From the NCBI RefSeq assembly GCF_937884665.1, contig NZ_CAKZYF010000084.1:1-41539 (forward strand): a DNA stretch of 41,539 nucleotides, written 5' to 3'. The position numbers and the translations under genes are program-made. Source of the DNA: an uncultured Allomuricauda sp. (GTDB lineage Bacteria; Bacteroidota; Bacteroidia; Flavobacteriales; Flavobacteriaceae). Shown here piece by piece: positions 16,392-24,673 of this stretch (the first letter of the stretch is position 1; every line of letters starts with the position of its first letter). The notes beneath the pieces are model-generated. The model saw only the letters and a program-made list of their open reading frames with translations, ran no database searches and was not told the origin of the DNA.

Positions 16392-17143
16392 TGGGGGAAG
16401 AAAAGGGGAAAAACGAGTTTAAACGGGTTTAACCACCAATTTAGTGAAACAAAACACGCTTTCGCTTTGTAACCAACTGATTATCAATATCCCCTAAACC
16501 CCCTAATTATATTACAATTCGTAAATAAATTCGTATTCGAATATAGGAACTTTAACGAGGTTAAACTCACCCGCCCTCCTGCTCAATCGCTGCCAGGCTT
16601 TTCTATAGGTTTCGATTGTTTTTCTCGCCCTAGCTCGTCCAAAATCTCGGACACTTTCATTTTGAGTTTTTTAAGCCTTTTGGAACAAATGCATAAACAT
16701 TTGAAAATGCCGTACACGAATTTTAGGAAAGACTTTCAAAAAAGACAGGGTGGATTAAAAAATGGTGAAATGCTCAGAAATGAGCGTAAAATAGAAAGTA
16801 GCGCAGGTTTTTCGCTGCTCTGGAAATCCTATGCTTCCGTCACATGGCTTTCGGTGCTTCTCACGGACGTCTCCACGTTGCCGCTCTGTCCCACCCTCTC
16901 ATGCAGGATAAACATAGACTTTTTCTTCGAAATGAGGGAATTGCATAGTCGGGTCTAACTCCAAAAAACTCTTGTTCGGAATCTGGGATTGTTCGGGTCG
17001 GCCACAACGGTGAACCCCTGTCACGGTTTTTGCTCCAAAAAGCCCCGCCCGGGATTTTCCTAGCCCTGGCAAGGAACCTACCAAAATCCTATCGATTTTT
17101 TAAACTATTGTTCTATTCCTTAAACTAAAAACCCGAATAAGGT
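16392..17143. other. Gene-poor stretch with decayed-looking sequence
   Basis: No gene I can defend lies in these roughly 750 bases. On the minus strand there are fragments that read like protein: 16512-16670 (see separate entry) and 16899-17084, a 61-codon frame including KTVTGVHRCGRPEQ and PNKSFLELDPTMQFPHFEEK. A third minus-strand frame around 16833-16905 reads HERVGQSGNVETSV before a stop. The part from about 16800 to 17075 is visibly more GC-rich (for example GCCCCGCCCGGG near 17042) than the AT-rich genes that follow. This could be a worn-out mobile or repeated element at the island's left end. Confidence 0.4.
16512..16670 (-). pseudogene. C-terminal remnant of an unidentified gene
   Basis: A minus-strand frame without a start codon reads ARKTIETYRKAWQRLSRRAG and ends KVPIFEYEFIYEL-stop at 16512. 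In an overlapping frame, ATG 16658-16660 begins MKVSEILDELGREKQ; one base shift inside GAGCTAGGGCGAGAAAAA would join the two into a continuous protein (EILDELGR-ARKTIETYRKAW). The residues look like real coding sequence, and the shift suggests decay. I cannot name the family; TIETYRKAWQRL is vaguely like the core-binding helix of tyrosine recombinases, but that is not enough for a call. Confidence 0.35.
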
Positions 17144-17959
17144 TCAATCCAGATACCCCAAAATATCATCTAGTTGCACATCTGATCTCGCAGTATAAAA
17201 GTCTTTCAAAATGGCCGTATGGCCCTGGCCAAAGAGTACCAATATTTTATCACCATCCTTGGTTAATTTGTCAATATTGTGCATAATACGCATATTCCGC
17301 TCCCACCATTTTGCATTAAGCGCAACACCCACAGGGTTTGCTTCTGTTCCCAGTTGGTTCATGTGTTGCAGATAAAAAGCTTTGTTCAGCCTATCAAATT
17401 CGTCCTGGTTCATAAAAGCCAAGAACTCAGATAAGGTTAAAGTGTCGTACTTATTCTGCCATACGTCGATTACCTCTGTTTTCATTTTGGAAAGGAAATT
17501 TGGAAAAAAGTCTTGTTTTCCGGTTTCAACAAGAAAATTCTGAAGATCTTCGAACGGGAGATCCATCCGATGGTCCGCAACATATATATGCTCATGACCC
17601 AATTTTGCCCCCAATCTGAATCCGAGCTGTTGACGTTCATTTATGGTAAGAGGATGCTCTGCCTTAAGATATTGCTGGTAAAGAGAATCTAGTTTATTAT
17701 TGCCAAATGGAAATTCCAAAACAATTTTGGTTGGTTTGTATCGCGACAACTTTTCAACAACCGATATAATTTCTTCCTGTCTTTCTACACCCAATATGTC
17801 ACCCGGCTGTAGACTCATAAGATCTGAGGTACTTCCGAAATGAAAGATCCCTAAGAATGCAATCCTAGATCCTTTAATACCCTCCTCAGACCCTTCTTGA
17901 GCATAACCTACCAGAGTTAGCAAAAAAGCAGTAATCCAAAGAAATTTTCTATATTTCAT
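17144..17959 (-). CDS. DUF5694-like exported protein (paralogue 1)
   Basis: The ATG at 17959 (MKYRKFLWITAFLLTLVGYA) gives 271 residues with a Sec signal peptide, probably cleaved near GYAQ. The mature protein has the pattern of DUF5694, a family distantly like TraB/ChaN-type proteins: IAFLGIFHFGSTSD (about 33-46), KIVLEFPFG (Glu82), QLGFRLGAKLGHEHIYVADHRMDLPF, ALNAKWWERNMRIMHNI and ILVLFGQGHTAILKDF. The HFG, E, WWERN and GxGH elements look like an active or metal site. It shares all of these with the protein at 20384-21256. Function unknown; location periplasm. Confidence 0.75.
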   Translation of the reverse strand: MKYRKFLWITAFLLTLVGYAQEGSEEGIKGSRIAFLGIFHFGSTSDLMSLQPGDILGVERQEEIISVVEKLSRYKPTKIVLEFPFGNNKLDSLYQQYLKAEHPLTINERQQLGFRLGAKLGHEHIYVADHRMDLPFEDLQNFLVETGKQDFFPNFLSKMKTEVIDVWQNKYDTLTLSEFLAFMNQDEFDRLNKAFYLQHMNQLGTEANPVGVALNAKWWERNMRIMHNIDKLTKDGDKILVLFGQGHTAILKDFYTARSDVQLDDILGYLD

Positions 17960-18023
17960 ATTCAACAATTTTATTCTACTTTGAACGTGTTGGTATTATC
18001 GTTTTTTTGAACTTTTAAAGTTA

Positions 18024-18261
18024 TTAGTTAGTTGATTTACGAACTTCAAGAGAATCTAGTTTCTGCACTACTTCCTGCTTTAAAGAATCAAATTTTTTTA
18101 TGATCAGTAGAGTCTAGTGATTTAGAAACTTCATAAACAGCTTTTATGCTTTTCTTGGCAGCTTCTCCAATTCCATTGATTATATAATTGAACAGGTAAA
18201 ATGCAAAAGCAAAAAGAATCACAGCTAAGGAAACGATAGCTTTAAAACCTCTACTTGGCAT
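18024..18261 (-). pseudogene. Small one-helix membrane protein, frameshifted at an A7 run
   Basis: ATG 18261 opens a frame encoding MPSRGFKAIVSLAVILFAFA, a membrane helix, then INGIGEAAKKSIKAVYEVSK and SLDSTDHKK before a TGA at 18088-18090. Immediately before that stop is a run of seven A (minus strand). Skipping one base there continues as FDSLKQEVVQKLDSLEVRKS to a TAA at 18024-18026, with the same heptad-like D-S-L-K/E style as the first part. The intact form would be about 78 residues: one TM helix plus a charged coiled tail. Either the gene is frameshifted, the run slips, or there is a sequencing error. If there is no slippage, the product is 57 residues. Confidence 0.5.
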
Positions 18262-18320
18262 GAATCTTTAAATGGTTTTTTGAACTTCATCTTATATATA
18301 TATTTATTGACTTCTCACCT

Positions 18321-18605
18321 TCACAATTCATAGTGCCAAGCTAACATCGAAATTACCAGATATATGATTGCAATTAGACCGATTATAGCCCATTCAGCAT
18401 TTGGTTTCCAAGCTCCTTTGTTATTCATTACAATTACTAATGAATTAATCAGCGAACAAAGTAAGGTAGTAAAAAGAAATAACCCAGATATTCGTTGTCC
18501 ATAAACATACATCCACCTCCATTCTTTTGACATACGATAATATTCAGACAGCTCGTCAATCACGAATCCAGCAAAATCTGTTAATTCAAGTTTTATGAGA
18601 TGCAT
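18321..18605 (-). CDS. Small membrane protein, 94 aa
   Basis: An ATG frame (MHLIKLELTDFAGFVIDELS) with a short amphipathic N-terminal part, then two hydrophobic helices at about residues 40-60 (ISGLFLFTTLLCSLINSLVIV) and 71-92 (AEWAIIGLIAIIYLVISMLAW). There is no signal peptide and no motif I recognise. It lies inside the island, between the transglutaminase-like gene (155 bases upstream) and the small frameshifted gene, all on the minus strand. Could be an accessory or immunity-like membrane protein, but nothing in the sequence proves it. Confidence 0.6.
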   Translation of the reverse strand: MHLIKLELTDFAGFVIDELSEYYRMSKEWRWMYVYGQRISGLFLFTTLLCSLINSLVIVMNNKGAWKPNAEWAIIGLIAIIYLVISMLAWHYEL

Positions 18606-18760
18606 TATTAGCGTTAAACCAACAATTTCTAATTCCTTACTTAGCCTTTAAAGTCTCTTGGACAATTTTTAAAGTAAATCTTTGTCTGGAAGTGATAACC
18701 ATCCTGCAGAGTATTCAAACGAATGAGAACTTTCAAATAATATCTATTGAAAGAAGGTTT

Positions 18761-19657
18761 TTAATTTCTGTTTGGTTTTAAGGCCTGGAAGGTGCTTAAA
18801 ACCGCTTCGAGCTCACTAGCGCTATCATGTAAATTATAACTTCCTTTAATAGCTTTTAGACCTTTCCTACTTAATACCATCGTCTGTTTTTCCCAAACAC
18901 CCCATTCCGGCTTTTTATCGAATCCTTCTTCGTAGTAACCTTTGAACTCATCTACAATATAATGTTGGCTTCTATCGATGAACTCTTCGCTCTCAGAATC
19001 AATTGCATAAATACCTATTGGAAAAATCATATCTTTTGAATAGGGGCTGATGGTCTCCGAACGCTCAAAAGCTAACCGAGACTCAATCCATTGTTGGGTT
19101 CCAAAAATATTCATTGTTGGGTCAACAGGAATCCACTTCTTATTTTTTTCATCATAGATCTCTATCCATACATGATCGTTATGCATGTATCCAAAAACAG
19201 ATGCTGTATTTCCTCTTTCGGCTATTCTTTTTTCTGCATCGCTTTGACGTCTATCACTTTTCACGTGCACATTTATTTCTTTTACCTTTCTTCGCTTTAT
19301 ATTGGCCTTTTCAAAAAAATACATGGTAACTATTGCTAGTTCATGACAATTACCACCCCCACGCTCCAAGATTTCATGTACATTACGCTGCTGGTAATCT
19401 GTAGCCAACCAATTCATATTGTTTGCCAACCAATAAAGAATGGTCTTCGCCTTTTGCTCGTTACCTATTTGGTCTCCTATTAGCCGTTCAATAAAAGAAT
19501 TTTCATCAACAAGTATAAGCTCTTTTAACGCCTTAATTTCTGTAATTTGATTGCCATGCGTTTCCTTAGATGCTTTTTTTGAATGATTACATGATACGAC
19601 CGGCATGAAAAGAACAATAAGGCCCAAAATTTTTATTGCTCTCAGAATCCTACACAT
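18761..19657 (-). CDS. Transglutaminase-like lipoprotein
   Basis: A 298-residue protein with an SPII lipobox (PVVSC, Cys23). The mature domain has a papain-like transglutaminase triad in order: Cys104 in ERGGGNCHELA, His162 in YMHNDHVWIEIY, and Asp179 in KKWIPVDPTMN. Such domains in bacteria act as peptidases, amidases or crosslinkers of cell-envelope proteins or peptides. It is likely the fourth gene of the minus-strand operon that starts at 22512: only 31 bases separate it from the SGNH gene. Envelope location is expected. Substrate unknown. The N-terminal MCRILRAIKILGLIVLF is a typical lipoprotein signal. Confidence 0.82.
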   Translation of the reverse strand: MCRILRAIKILGLIVLFMPVVSCNHSKKASKETHGNQITEIKALKELILVDENSFIERLIGDQIGNEQKAKTILYWLANNMNWLATDYQQRNVHEILERGGGNCHELAIVTMYFFEKANIKRRKVKEINVHVKSDRRQSDAEKRIAERGNTASVFGYMHNDHVWIEIYDEKNKKWIPVDPTMNIFGTQQWIESRLAFERSETISPYSKDMIFPIGIYAIDSESEEFIDRSQHYIVDEFKGYYEEGFDKKPEWGVWEKQTMVLSRKGLKAIKGSYNLHDSASELEAVLSTFQALKPNRN

Positions 19658-19688
19658 ACTATTTTTTCACGTATTGAATTGGTTCATT

Positions 19689-20387
19689 TCACTTTACATT
19701 AAAAAGACTCTTGAAGATTACTTCCGCAGCAACTTGACTTCCCTTGTAGGATGGATGGAAACCATCCGGACCGTAGTAGCTAAAATCACTGGTACGGTCA
19801 AAGTACTTCTTCCACTCCAAACCAACTGGGCATAGAATTGCATTGTTAATCCGTGCACCAGAAGAGTAATTCTGAACAACCCTATCAAACGTATGGTAAT
19901 AGGTCATGGACGGCCATACCATAAAATAGGCCAATTCACTACCGTTCGATTCGCAGATTTCCGCATATTTTTTCCCTTCGTTGACCAACATAGCATACCC
20001 CTCTTCTTGGGATGAAGAACCCTGCTGAATAATCACATAGTCATACGTTCCCGTGTTAATTAGCATTTGCACCTTTCCCTCAGCCCAATGGTCTACTATG
20101 GCATAGTTCGGTTTTGCGATGGAATGGACGCCCAAGGAAACCCCATTCTTAGCACCCTCCATTTCGACCAGTTTGGGCAAGTTATTGGTATAGGTCAAAC
20201 TATTTCCAATAAATAAAAGATCATAGTCCGGTGGTAAAGCCGGTTGTTGTGTTTCTAGTACTTCTTGATAGGAATTCCCTACTTCGGAAGTGAGCGGCGA
20301 CTTATCTGAAATGCAACCAATCCCTAAAATAAAGACCCAACAAATCAGTTGAAACCAACACGTTATTTTGAACTGATATTTTTTCAT
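19689..20387 (-). CDS. SGNH/GDSL-like hydrolase lipoprotein
   Basis: A 232-residue protein with lipobox LGIGC (Cys25). The mature domain looks like an SGNH hydrolase: block I LLFIGNSLTYTNN (Ser63), YVIIQQGSSSQEEGY near the middle, and block V GPDGFHPSYKGSQVAAEVI with the Asp208/His211 pair. These residues would form the Ser-Asp-His triad of an esterase, for example a deacetylase on glycans, though the substrate is unknown. Its ATG overlaps the stop of the DUF5694-like gene upstream by four bases, so translation is coupled. Third gene of the 22512-18761 operon. Confidence 0.8.
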   Translation of the reverse strand: MKKYQFKITCWFQLICWVFILGIGCISDKSPLTSEVGNSYQEVLETQQPALPPDYDLLFIGNSLTYTNNLPKLVEMEGAKNGVSLGVHSIAKPNYAIVDHWAEGKVQMLINTGTYDYVIIQQGSSSQEEGYAMLVNEGKKYAEICESNGSELAYFMVWPSMTYYHTFDRVVQNYSSGARINNAILCPVGLEWKKYFDRTSDFSYYGPDGFHPSYKGSQVAAEVIFKSLFNVK

Positions 20388-21256
20388 TGTAGATAATTTG
20401 CTATTTCTATATAATTCACATCATCCCTATCTTGATAAAAATCTTTGAGTACGGCTCTGTGCGCGCCGCCGACCAAAACCAGTACTCTACCTGTGTACCC
20501 TATATGCTGATCTATGTTTGACATGATATGAAGGTTTCTTTCCCACCATAGGGACACGAATTTGATACCAATATCCGTTGAGTCTGAAACAAACTTGGCG
20601 GTTTCCTGAATGTACAATCTTTTGTTTTTTAAATCTTCTTCTTCACTGTTCTTGAAGGCGTAATACTGTTTAATAGTACTAGCGGCCAATACTTTCGAAT
20701 CGTTTTGATCATTCTTTTCGATGGTTGCCAAAAAACTTAAGAACTCTGGTTTCCTGTTTTTATGGGCAAAATTTGATAATGAGTCCATAGGCAAGGGTAA
20801 TTTGTAATCAATACAATGAATGTCCGGCAGATTTAGTTCAGAAGCCAAACGAAAGCCTATTTGTTCCCTTTCATCCATCTTTAGTTTGGTTTGGTGTTTT
20901 TTATAATTCCTGTAGGCATCTTGGAAAAGTATCTCATCTTTTAACGTGCATTCCAAAAGTATTTTTGTGGGTTTAAATTCTACCAAGGCATCCACCAGTT
21001 GTTCTATCTCCAGTTGTCTTTTTTGAGAATCAAAGTTGTCCAAATCCATTGAGGAGTAGTCGGTAGTTCCTCCAAAATGAAAAGTTCCCAATAGCGCGAT
21101 CGAAGGGTTGGAAGACGCATAAGTACCCTTTTTCCCCATTTCTGCTTCCGAATCAATACAAGCCACCAACACAATAATGAGGACAAGGGGTAGTAAAACT
21201 CTTATGCGTACACTGCCTAAATATGAAAAACTTAATGGGCGGAAATATCGTATCAT
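20384..21256 (-). CDS. DUF5694-like exported protein (paralogue 2)
   Basis: A 290-residue protein with an N-terminal hydrophobic segment (VLLPLVLIIVLVACIDSE) that ends in a lipobox-like LVAC, so it is probably a lipoprotein. It shares the family elements of the 17144 gene: IALLGTFHFGGTTDY, KILLECTLKDE, EREQIGFRLASELNLPDIHCID, VSLWWERNLHIMSNIDQHI and VLVLVGGAHRAVLKDFY. Overall the two look like diverged paralogues, not a recent duplication. It is translationally coupled at both ends, with four-base overlaps to the beta-propeller gene upstream and to the SGNH gene downstream. Function unknown; envelope location. Confidence 0.76.
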   Translation of the reverse strand: MIRYFRPLSFSYLGSVRIRVLLPLVLIIVLVACIDSEAEMGKKGTYASSNPSIALLGTFHFGGTTDYSSMDLDNFDSQKRQLEIEQLVDALVEFKPTKILLECTLKDEILFQDAYRNYKKHQTKLKMDEREQIGFRLASELNLPDIHCIDYKLPLPMDSLSNFAHKNRKPEFLSFLATIEKNDQNDSKVLAASTIKQYYAFKNSEEEDLKNKRLYIQETAKFVSDSTDIGIKFVSLWWERNLHIMSNIDQHIGYTGRVLVLVGGAHRAVLKDFYQDRDDVNYIEIANYLQ

Positions 21257-22512
21257 AATCTATCTTCAAGAAATGATTCTGGGTTTATCAGCAGTATTTT
21301 TTGGTCCTCCCAGTTTTCCATAATCGCTTCTCCATTTTTATCGTAATGTGGCCAAGGACTGTTGGATATGTATAAGAATCCAAGCTTTTCAAAATACTTC
21401 CCATTGGTGGGCTCTCCATCGGTATCCAAGTTGTTGTCTAAAAATGTTACGGTGTCCACCGCCATACCTTTAGTCTTTATTTTGAACACTCTTTTAGGGG
21501 TTGAATTGTTCTGTACGGTAATTAACTGATTGTCTTTGATATACGTTAAACCATCAATACCTTTCAATAGAAAATCTTTGGACTCCAACCATGTTACTTG
21601 GTGATTATCCTCAATATCCACCCGTGCTATACCTTTAATGTAATCTGCTATGTACAGGATATTTTTATCCAAATCAACCGTTAGACCTTGTAGGTTAAAC
21701 CCACTATCCATGGGTATTTTGCTCTTGATGGTTTTCGCTTGCGTATCTATAATGATAACTTCTGGTATTGAGGAATTCGACACATATAGATCACCCTGTT
21801 TATCAAAGGCCATACTTCCCGCTACAACCTTATTTTCTAAAGGTATTCGTGATTTGACTTTCCTTTTTAAGGCATCAATTTCAATAATCTCTGGAGTACT
21901 TGACTGTCCACCTTTTTTCTTGGATTGAGAAATTTTGGCAGTACTCACCCAAATGGATTCAGGATTAGAATTAGAGGCTATCGCTAATACAGGTAGGTCG
22001 AACTCTTTTGTTACCTCGACCTTCTTGTTTTTGATATTATAGCTAATAAGTTCGCCATGATACACGTCCGTAGCGAATAAGAGGGAATCTAAAACTATCA
22101 AATCCTCTAAGTGTCTTTTCCCTATAAACAGGGCGTATTCCTTTCCTGTTCGAATTGCTCGCCCATAACTTTTTGCCAATGAATCCAGAGTACCGCTATA
22201 CTTGTCCGATGAAAGAAGGTTATTGAAATCAGTATCTTTTTCATAGCCTATTGTATTGTTCCAACTTAATAGGTTTCTTAGGATTTGATAGGTATCTTGT
22301 AAACTGTTTGTCAGGCTATAGCCCGCAGCTAAATTGTATAAAATTGTGGGTTGTGACGGGTGTAATTTGAGCGCCTCTTTATTTAAAACCACAAATTTTC
22401 CATAGTCCTGATTTGAATGGGCCTCCATGCTTTCCTTGTAAATTGAATTCAAATCTTGCCCAAAAGAAAAGGAGCAAAGCAGTATCAAAGTGCTTAACAA
22501 ATAAAATCTCAT
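21253..22512 (-). CDS. Exported beta-propeller (SMP-30/NHL-like) protein with TPR-like N-terminus
   Basis: A 419-residue protein with a Sec signal peptide (MRFYLLSTLILLCSFSFGQ). Residues about 20-100 look TPR-like (NQDYGKFVVLNKEALKLHPS, ILYNLAAGYSLTNS). The rest has repeated propeller blades: LIVLDSLLFATDVYHGEL, SMAFDKQGDLYVSNSSIPEV, GLTVDLDKNILYIADYIKGI and GLTYIKDNQLITVQN, close to SMP-30/gluconolactonase or NHL repeats. It may bind a ligand or hydrolyse a lactone in the periplasm. First gene of the island operon, divergent from the response regulator gene, with a candidate LytTR operator between them. Confidence 0.75.
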   Translation of the reverse strand: MRFYLLSTLILLCSFSFGQDLNSIYKESMEAHSNQDYGKFVVLNKEALKLHPSQPTILYNLAAGYSLTNSLQDTYQILRNLLSWNNTIGYEKDTDFNNLLSSDKYSGTLDSLAKSYGRAIRTGKEYALFIGKRHLEDLIVLDSLLFATDVYHGELISYNIKNKKVEVTKEFDLPVLAIASNSNPESIWVSTAKISQSKKKGGQSSTPEIIEIDALKRKVKSRIPLENKVVAGSMAFDKQGDLYVSNSSIPEVIIIDTQAKTIKSKIPMDSGFNLQGLTVDLDKNILYIADYIKGIARVDIEDNHQVTWLESKDFLLKGIDGLTYIKDNQLITVQNNSTPKRVFKIKTKGMAVDTVTFLDNNLDTDGEPTNGKYFEKLGFLYISNSPWPHYDKNGEAIMENWEDQKILLINPESFLEDRL

Positions 22513-22571
22513 TCATTACTGATTTATTCCAATGTATTGAATTCACACGTTCAGCTATCCAAAAATGATAT

Positions 22572-22606
22572 GTAGGGCCTATTTTTAGATAAGTATGGCC
22601 TAATCT
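22572..22606. promoter_or_regulatory. Candidate LytTR operator: two direct repeats, 21-base period
   Basis: GTAGGGCCTATTTT (22572-22585) and GTATGGCCTAATCT (22593-22606) match at 11 of 14 bases and sit exactly 21 bases apart. LytTR-domain regulators typically bind pairs of direct repeats about two helical turns apart on one DNA face. The site lies in the 228-base gap between the LytTR regulator gene and the divergent operon starting at 22512. Binding is inferred from geometry and position. Confidence 0.5.
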
Positions 22607-22740
22607 CAATGTAGATTATTAAATATCTTGCTTTGTAGTAATATGCAGTGGACTGAAGCCAGGATAACTCGCTTTTTTTGGTATTGCAAAAGCATATGCA
22701 CTACAGTATTGACAATTACAAATTCAATCGAATATCTTGT

Positions 22741-23529
22741 ATGAAAGTCTTAGTTGTTGATGATGAAAAACTAGCTCGAAAAAGGATTCTACAAATTCTT
22801 CAGCATGCAAAGGATATTGAATTACATGAGGCCAGTTCAGGAACCGAAGCGGTTTCCAACATCGAGTCATTACATCCAGATATCCTATTCCTGGACATCA
22901 AGATGACGGACTTTTCAGGATTCGAGGTATTGAAAAAAATAGAGAAATCCATAATACCGGTTACGATTTTTGTTACGGCATACGATGATTATGCAATTAA
23001 AGCATTTGAGATTCAAGCTGTGGATTACGTGCTTAAGCCTTATAAGAAAAATAGAGTTTTTGATGCACTAGCCCGTGCCATCCAAAAAATAGAAATCAAA
23101 CAAAAAAGCAATCACTACGATGAGATGCATTCAAAATTGGTCCAACTATTCCAGCATTTGGATGATACGAAAAAAACTGAAGAAAGCTACTTGGATAAGA
23201 TTGTGCTCAAAGTTGGTAAAAAATACGTATTCGCCCGTACAAAGGATATAAAGTACATCACTTCTTCTGCGTATTACGCGGAACTCTTTATGAAAGATGG
23301 AAAAAAGCATCTTTATAGAACTTCTATGACCGCTCTGATGGAACGGTTAAATCCTGATTCTTTTTTACGGTTAAATCGTTCAACCATAGTGAGAATTCAT
23401 CAAATTAAAGAAGTAATTAGCGAAGGATATGGCGATTATTGTGTGGTTATGAAGGATGACACTAAACTTAATGTCTCAAAAAGCTATAGAACTTCGGTTA
23501 TTCAACGGCTAAATCTTAGGAAGCCTTAG
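22741..23529 (+). CDS. LytTR-family response regulator
   Basis: Start taken at ATG 22741 (MKVLVVDDEKLARKRIL), 262 residues; the longer frame from 22678 adds 21 residues that are not receiver-like. The receiver domain (1-118) has Asp7/Asp8, the phospho-acceptor Asp52 in ILFLDIKMTDFSG, Thr79 and Lys99 in DYVLKPYKK. The C-terminal LytTR DNA-binding domain (about 155-260) shows KVGKKYVFARTKDIKYI, YRTSMTALMERL, FLRLNRSTIVRIHQI and VSKSYRTSVIQRL. It pairs with the sensor kinase gene two bases downstream and probably controls the divergent island operon through the repeats at 22572-22606. Confidence 0.92.
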   Translation: MKVLVVDDEKLARKRILQILQHAKDIELHEASSGTEAVSNIESLHPDILFLDIKMTDFSGFEVLKKIEKSIIPVTIFVTAYDDYAIKAFEIQAVDYVLKPYKKNRVFDALARAIQKIEIKQKSNHYDEMHSKLVQLFQHLDDTKKTEESYLDKIVLKVGKKYVFARTKDIKYITSSAYYAELFMKDGKKHLYRTSMTALMERLNPDSFLRLNRSTIVRIHQIKEVISEGYGDYCVVMKDDTKLNVSKSYRTSVIQRLNLRKP

Positions 23530-23531
23530 GT

Positions 23532-24641
23532 ATGAAGACACAGACCCATACTTATCTTGACCGGAGACTCTTTCAAATGCTCCTTGTATTCTATCTGGTT
23601 GCCTACATAATAGATTTTATAGGGACTATACTTATCTATAATCAGGATGAAACTTCAGAAGTTGCTTTAGATCAGTTGGCCATCCAATATGTAATCCTGT
23701 TTGTTTCCAAGTTATCCTATATCCTTGTAGCACTATCATTGACCCAAAGTTTTTTTAAAAAAGGAGCTTTACATATATGGATTGTTTTGATTCATTTGGC
23801 CTTGGCCGCACTACTGTCCTTTTTTACTGCCTTTATAGGGCTTTTGGTAGAAATGGAGCTATTTTCAAGAACAACCCAAATAACGGGAGAGAGCATTTAT
23901 ATTAGAGGTTTGGGCGGAATGAGCTTTAACTTCTTTATGTACTTTTCGATGATAGCCATAGTATATGCTTACTACTATTTTCAAAGAAAAAAAACAGATG
24001 ACCTAAGGACCACAACACTAAAAGCTGAGCTCCTTGATTCGAAAATAAGGGCTTTGCAAGCACAATTGAATCCGCATTTCCTGTTCAATTCTTTAAATGA
24101 TATTTCCTCTCTAATAGATGAAGATCAGATAAAGGCTCAAAATGCCATTGCTGACCTAAGTGATCTTTTGAGAAAAACTTTGAGCCTAAAAAACTCCAAA
24201 TTGATTTCATTAAAGGATGAACTTCAACTTTTGAACATGTATGCCAAAATAGAAAAATTGAGATATGATGATAAGTGGGAATTCATAAAATCAATTCCCG
24301 ACGGTCTTGAACAAATTCTTGTACCTCCACTCCTTTTTCAACCCTTTCTAGAGAATATTTTTAAGCATGGTTTTTCCGAACAACACCAACAGGTCAAAAC
24401 GCTTTTGCGTTTACGAAGAACCGCGGAATTTCTTGAGATAGACCTAATCAACAATGGAAAAACTTTGGAATCCGAGCCCCCAATCATAGGTAATGGTATC
24501 GGAAACATCTTGGAAAGATTAGATTCTTTGTTTCCAGGAAATTTTGAGTTTGAGATTTCCAATATTGTGATGCATGACACGGTTTTTAATGGGCCAATTG
24601 TCAGCATCAATATCAAATTACCGCTAATAAAAAACGCCTAA
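23532..24641 (+). CDS. LytS/YehU-type sensor histidine kinase
   Basis: A 369-residue membrane kinase. Four predicted TM helices occupy about residues 13-155, with no large periplasmic sensor domain. The His_kinase domain has the phospho-acceptor His182 in AQLNPHFLFNSLNDISSL. The ATPase part has the N-box PPLLFQPFLENIFKHGF and the G-box IGNGIGNILERLDSLF, both short, as usual in this class. It starts two bases after the response regulator stop, so the pair is one transcript. Signals sensed by such kinases are often membrane or cell-wall states; the signal here is unknown. Confidence 0.91.
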   Translation: MKTQTHTYLDRRLFQMLLVFYLVAYIIDFIGTILIYNQDETSEVALDQLAIQYVILFVSKLSYILVALSLTQSFFKKGALHIWIVLIHLALAALLSFFTAFIGLLVEMELFSRTTQITGESIYIRGLGGMSFNFFMYFSMIAIVYAYYYFQRKKTDDLRTTTLKAELLDSKIRALQAQLNPHFLFNSLNDISSLIDEDQIKAQNAIADLSDLLRKTLSLKNSKLISLKDELQLLNMYAKIEKLRYDDKWEFIKSIPDGLEQILVPPLLFQPFLENIFKHGFSEQHQQVKTLLRLRRTAEFLEIDLINNGKTLESEPPIIGNGIGNILERLDSLFPGNFEFEISNIVMHDTVFNGPIVSINIKLPLIKNA

Positions 24642-24673
24642 TACAGTCTAGTCTAGCATAACCAAGGAAAGAA

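Noticed and set aside
16662..16958. A 98-codon plus-strand frame (MSFLSLLEQMHKHLK...) in the gene-poor stretch after tRNA-Gln.
   Set aside because: The minus strand of the same bases reads more protein-like in pieces; no start signal and no recognisable domain.
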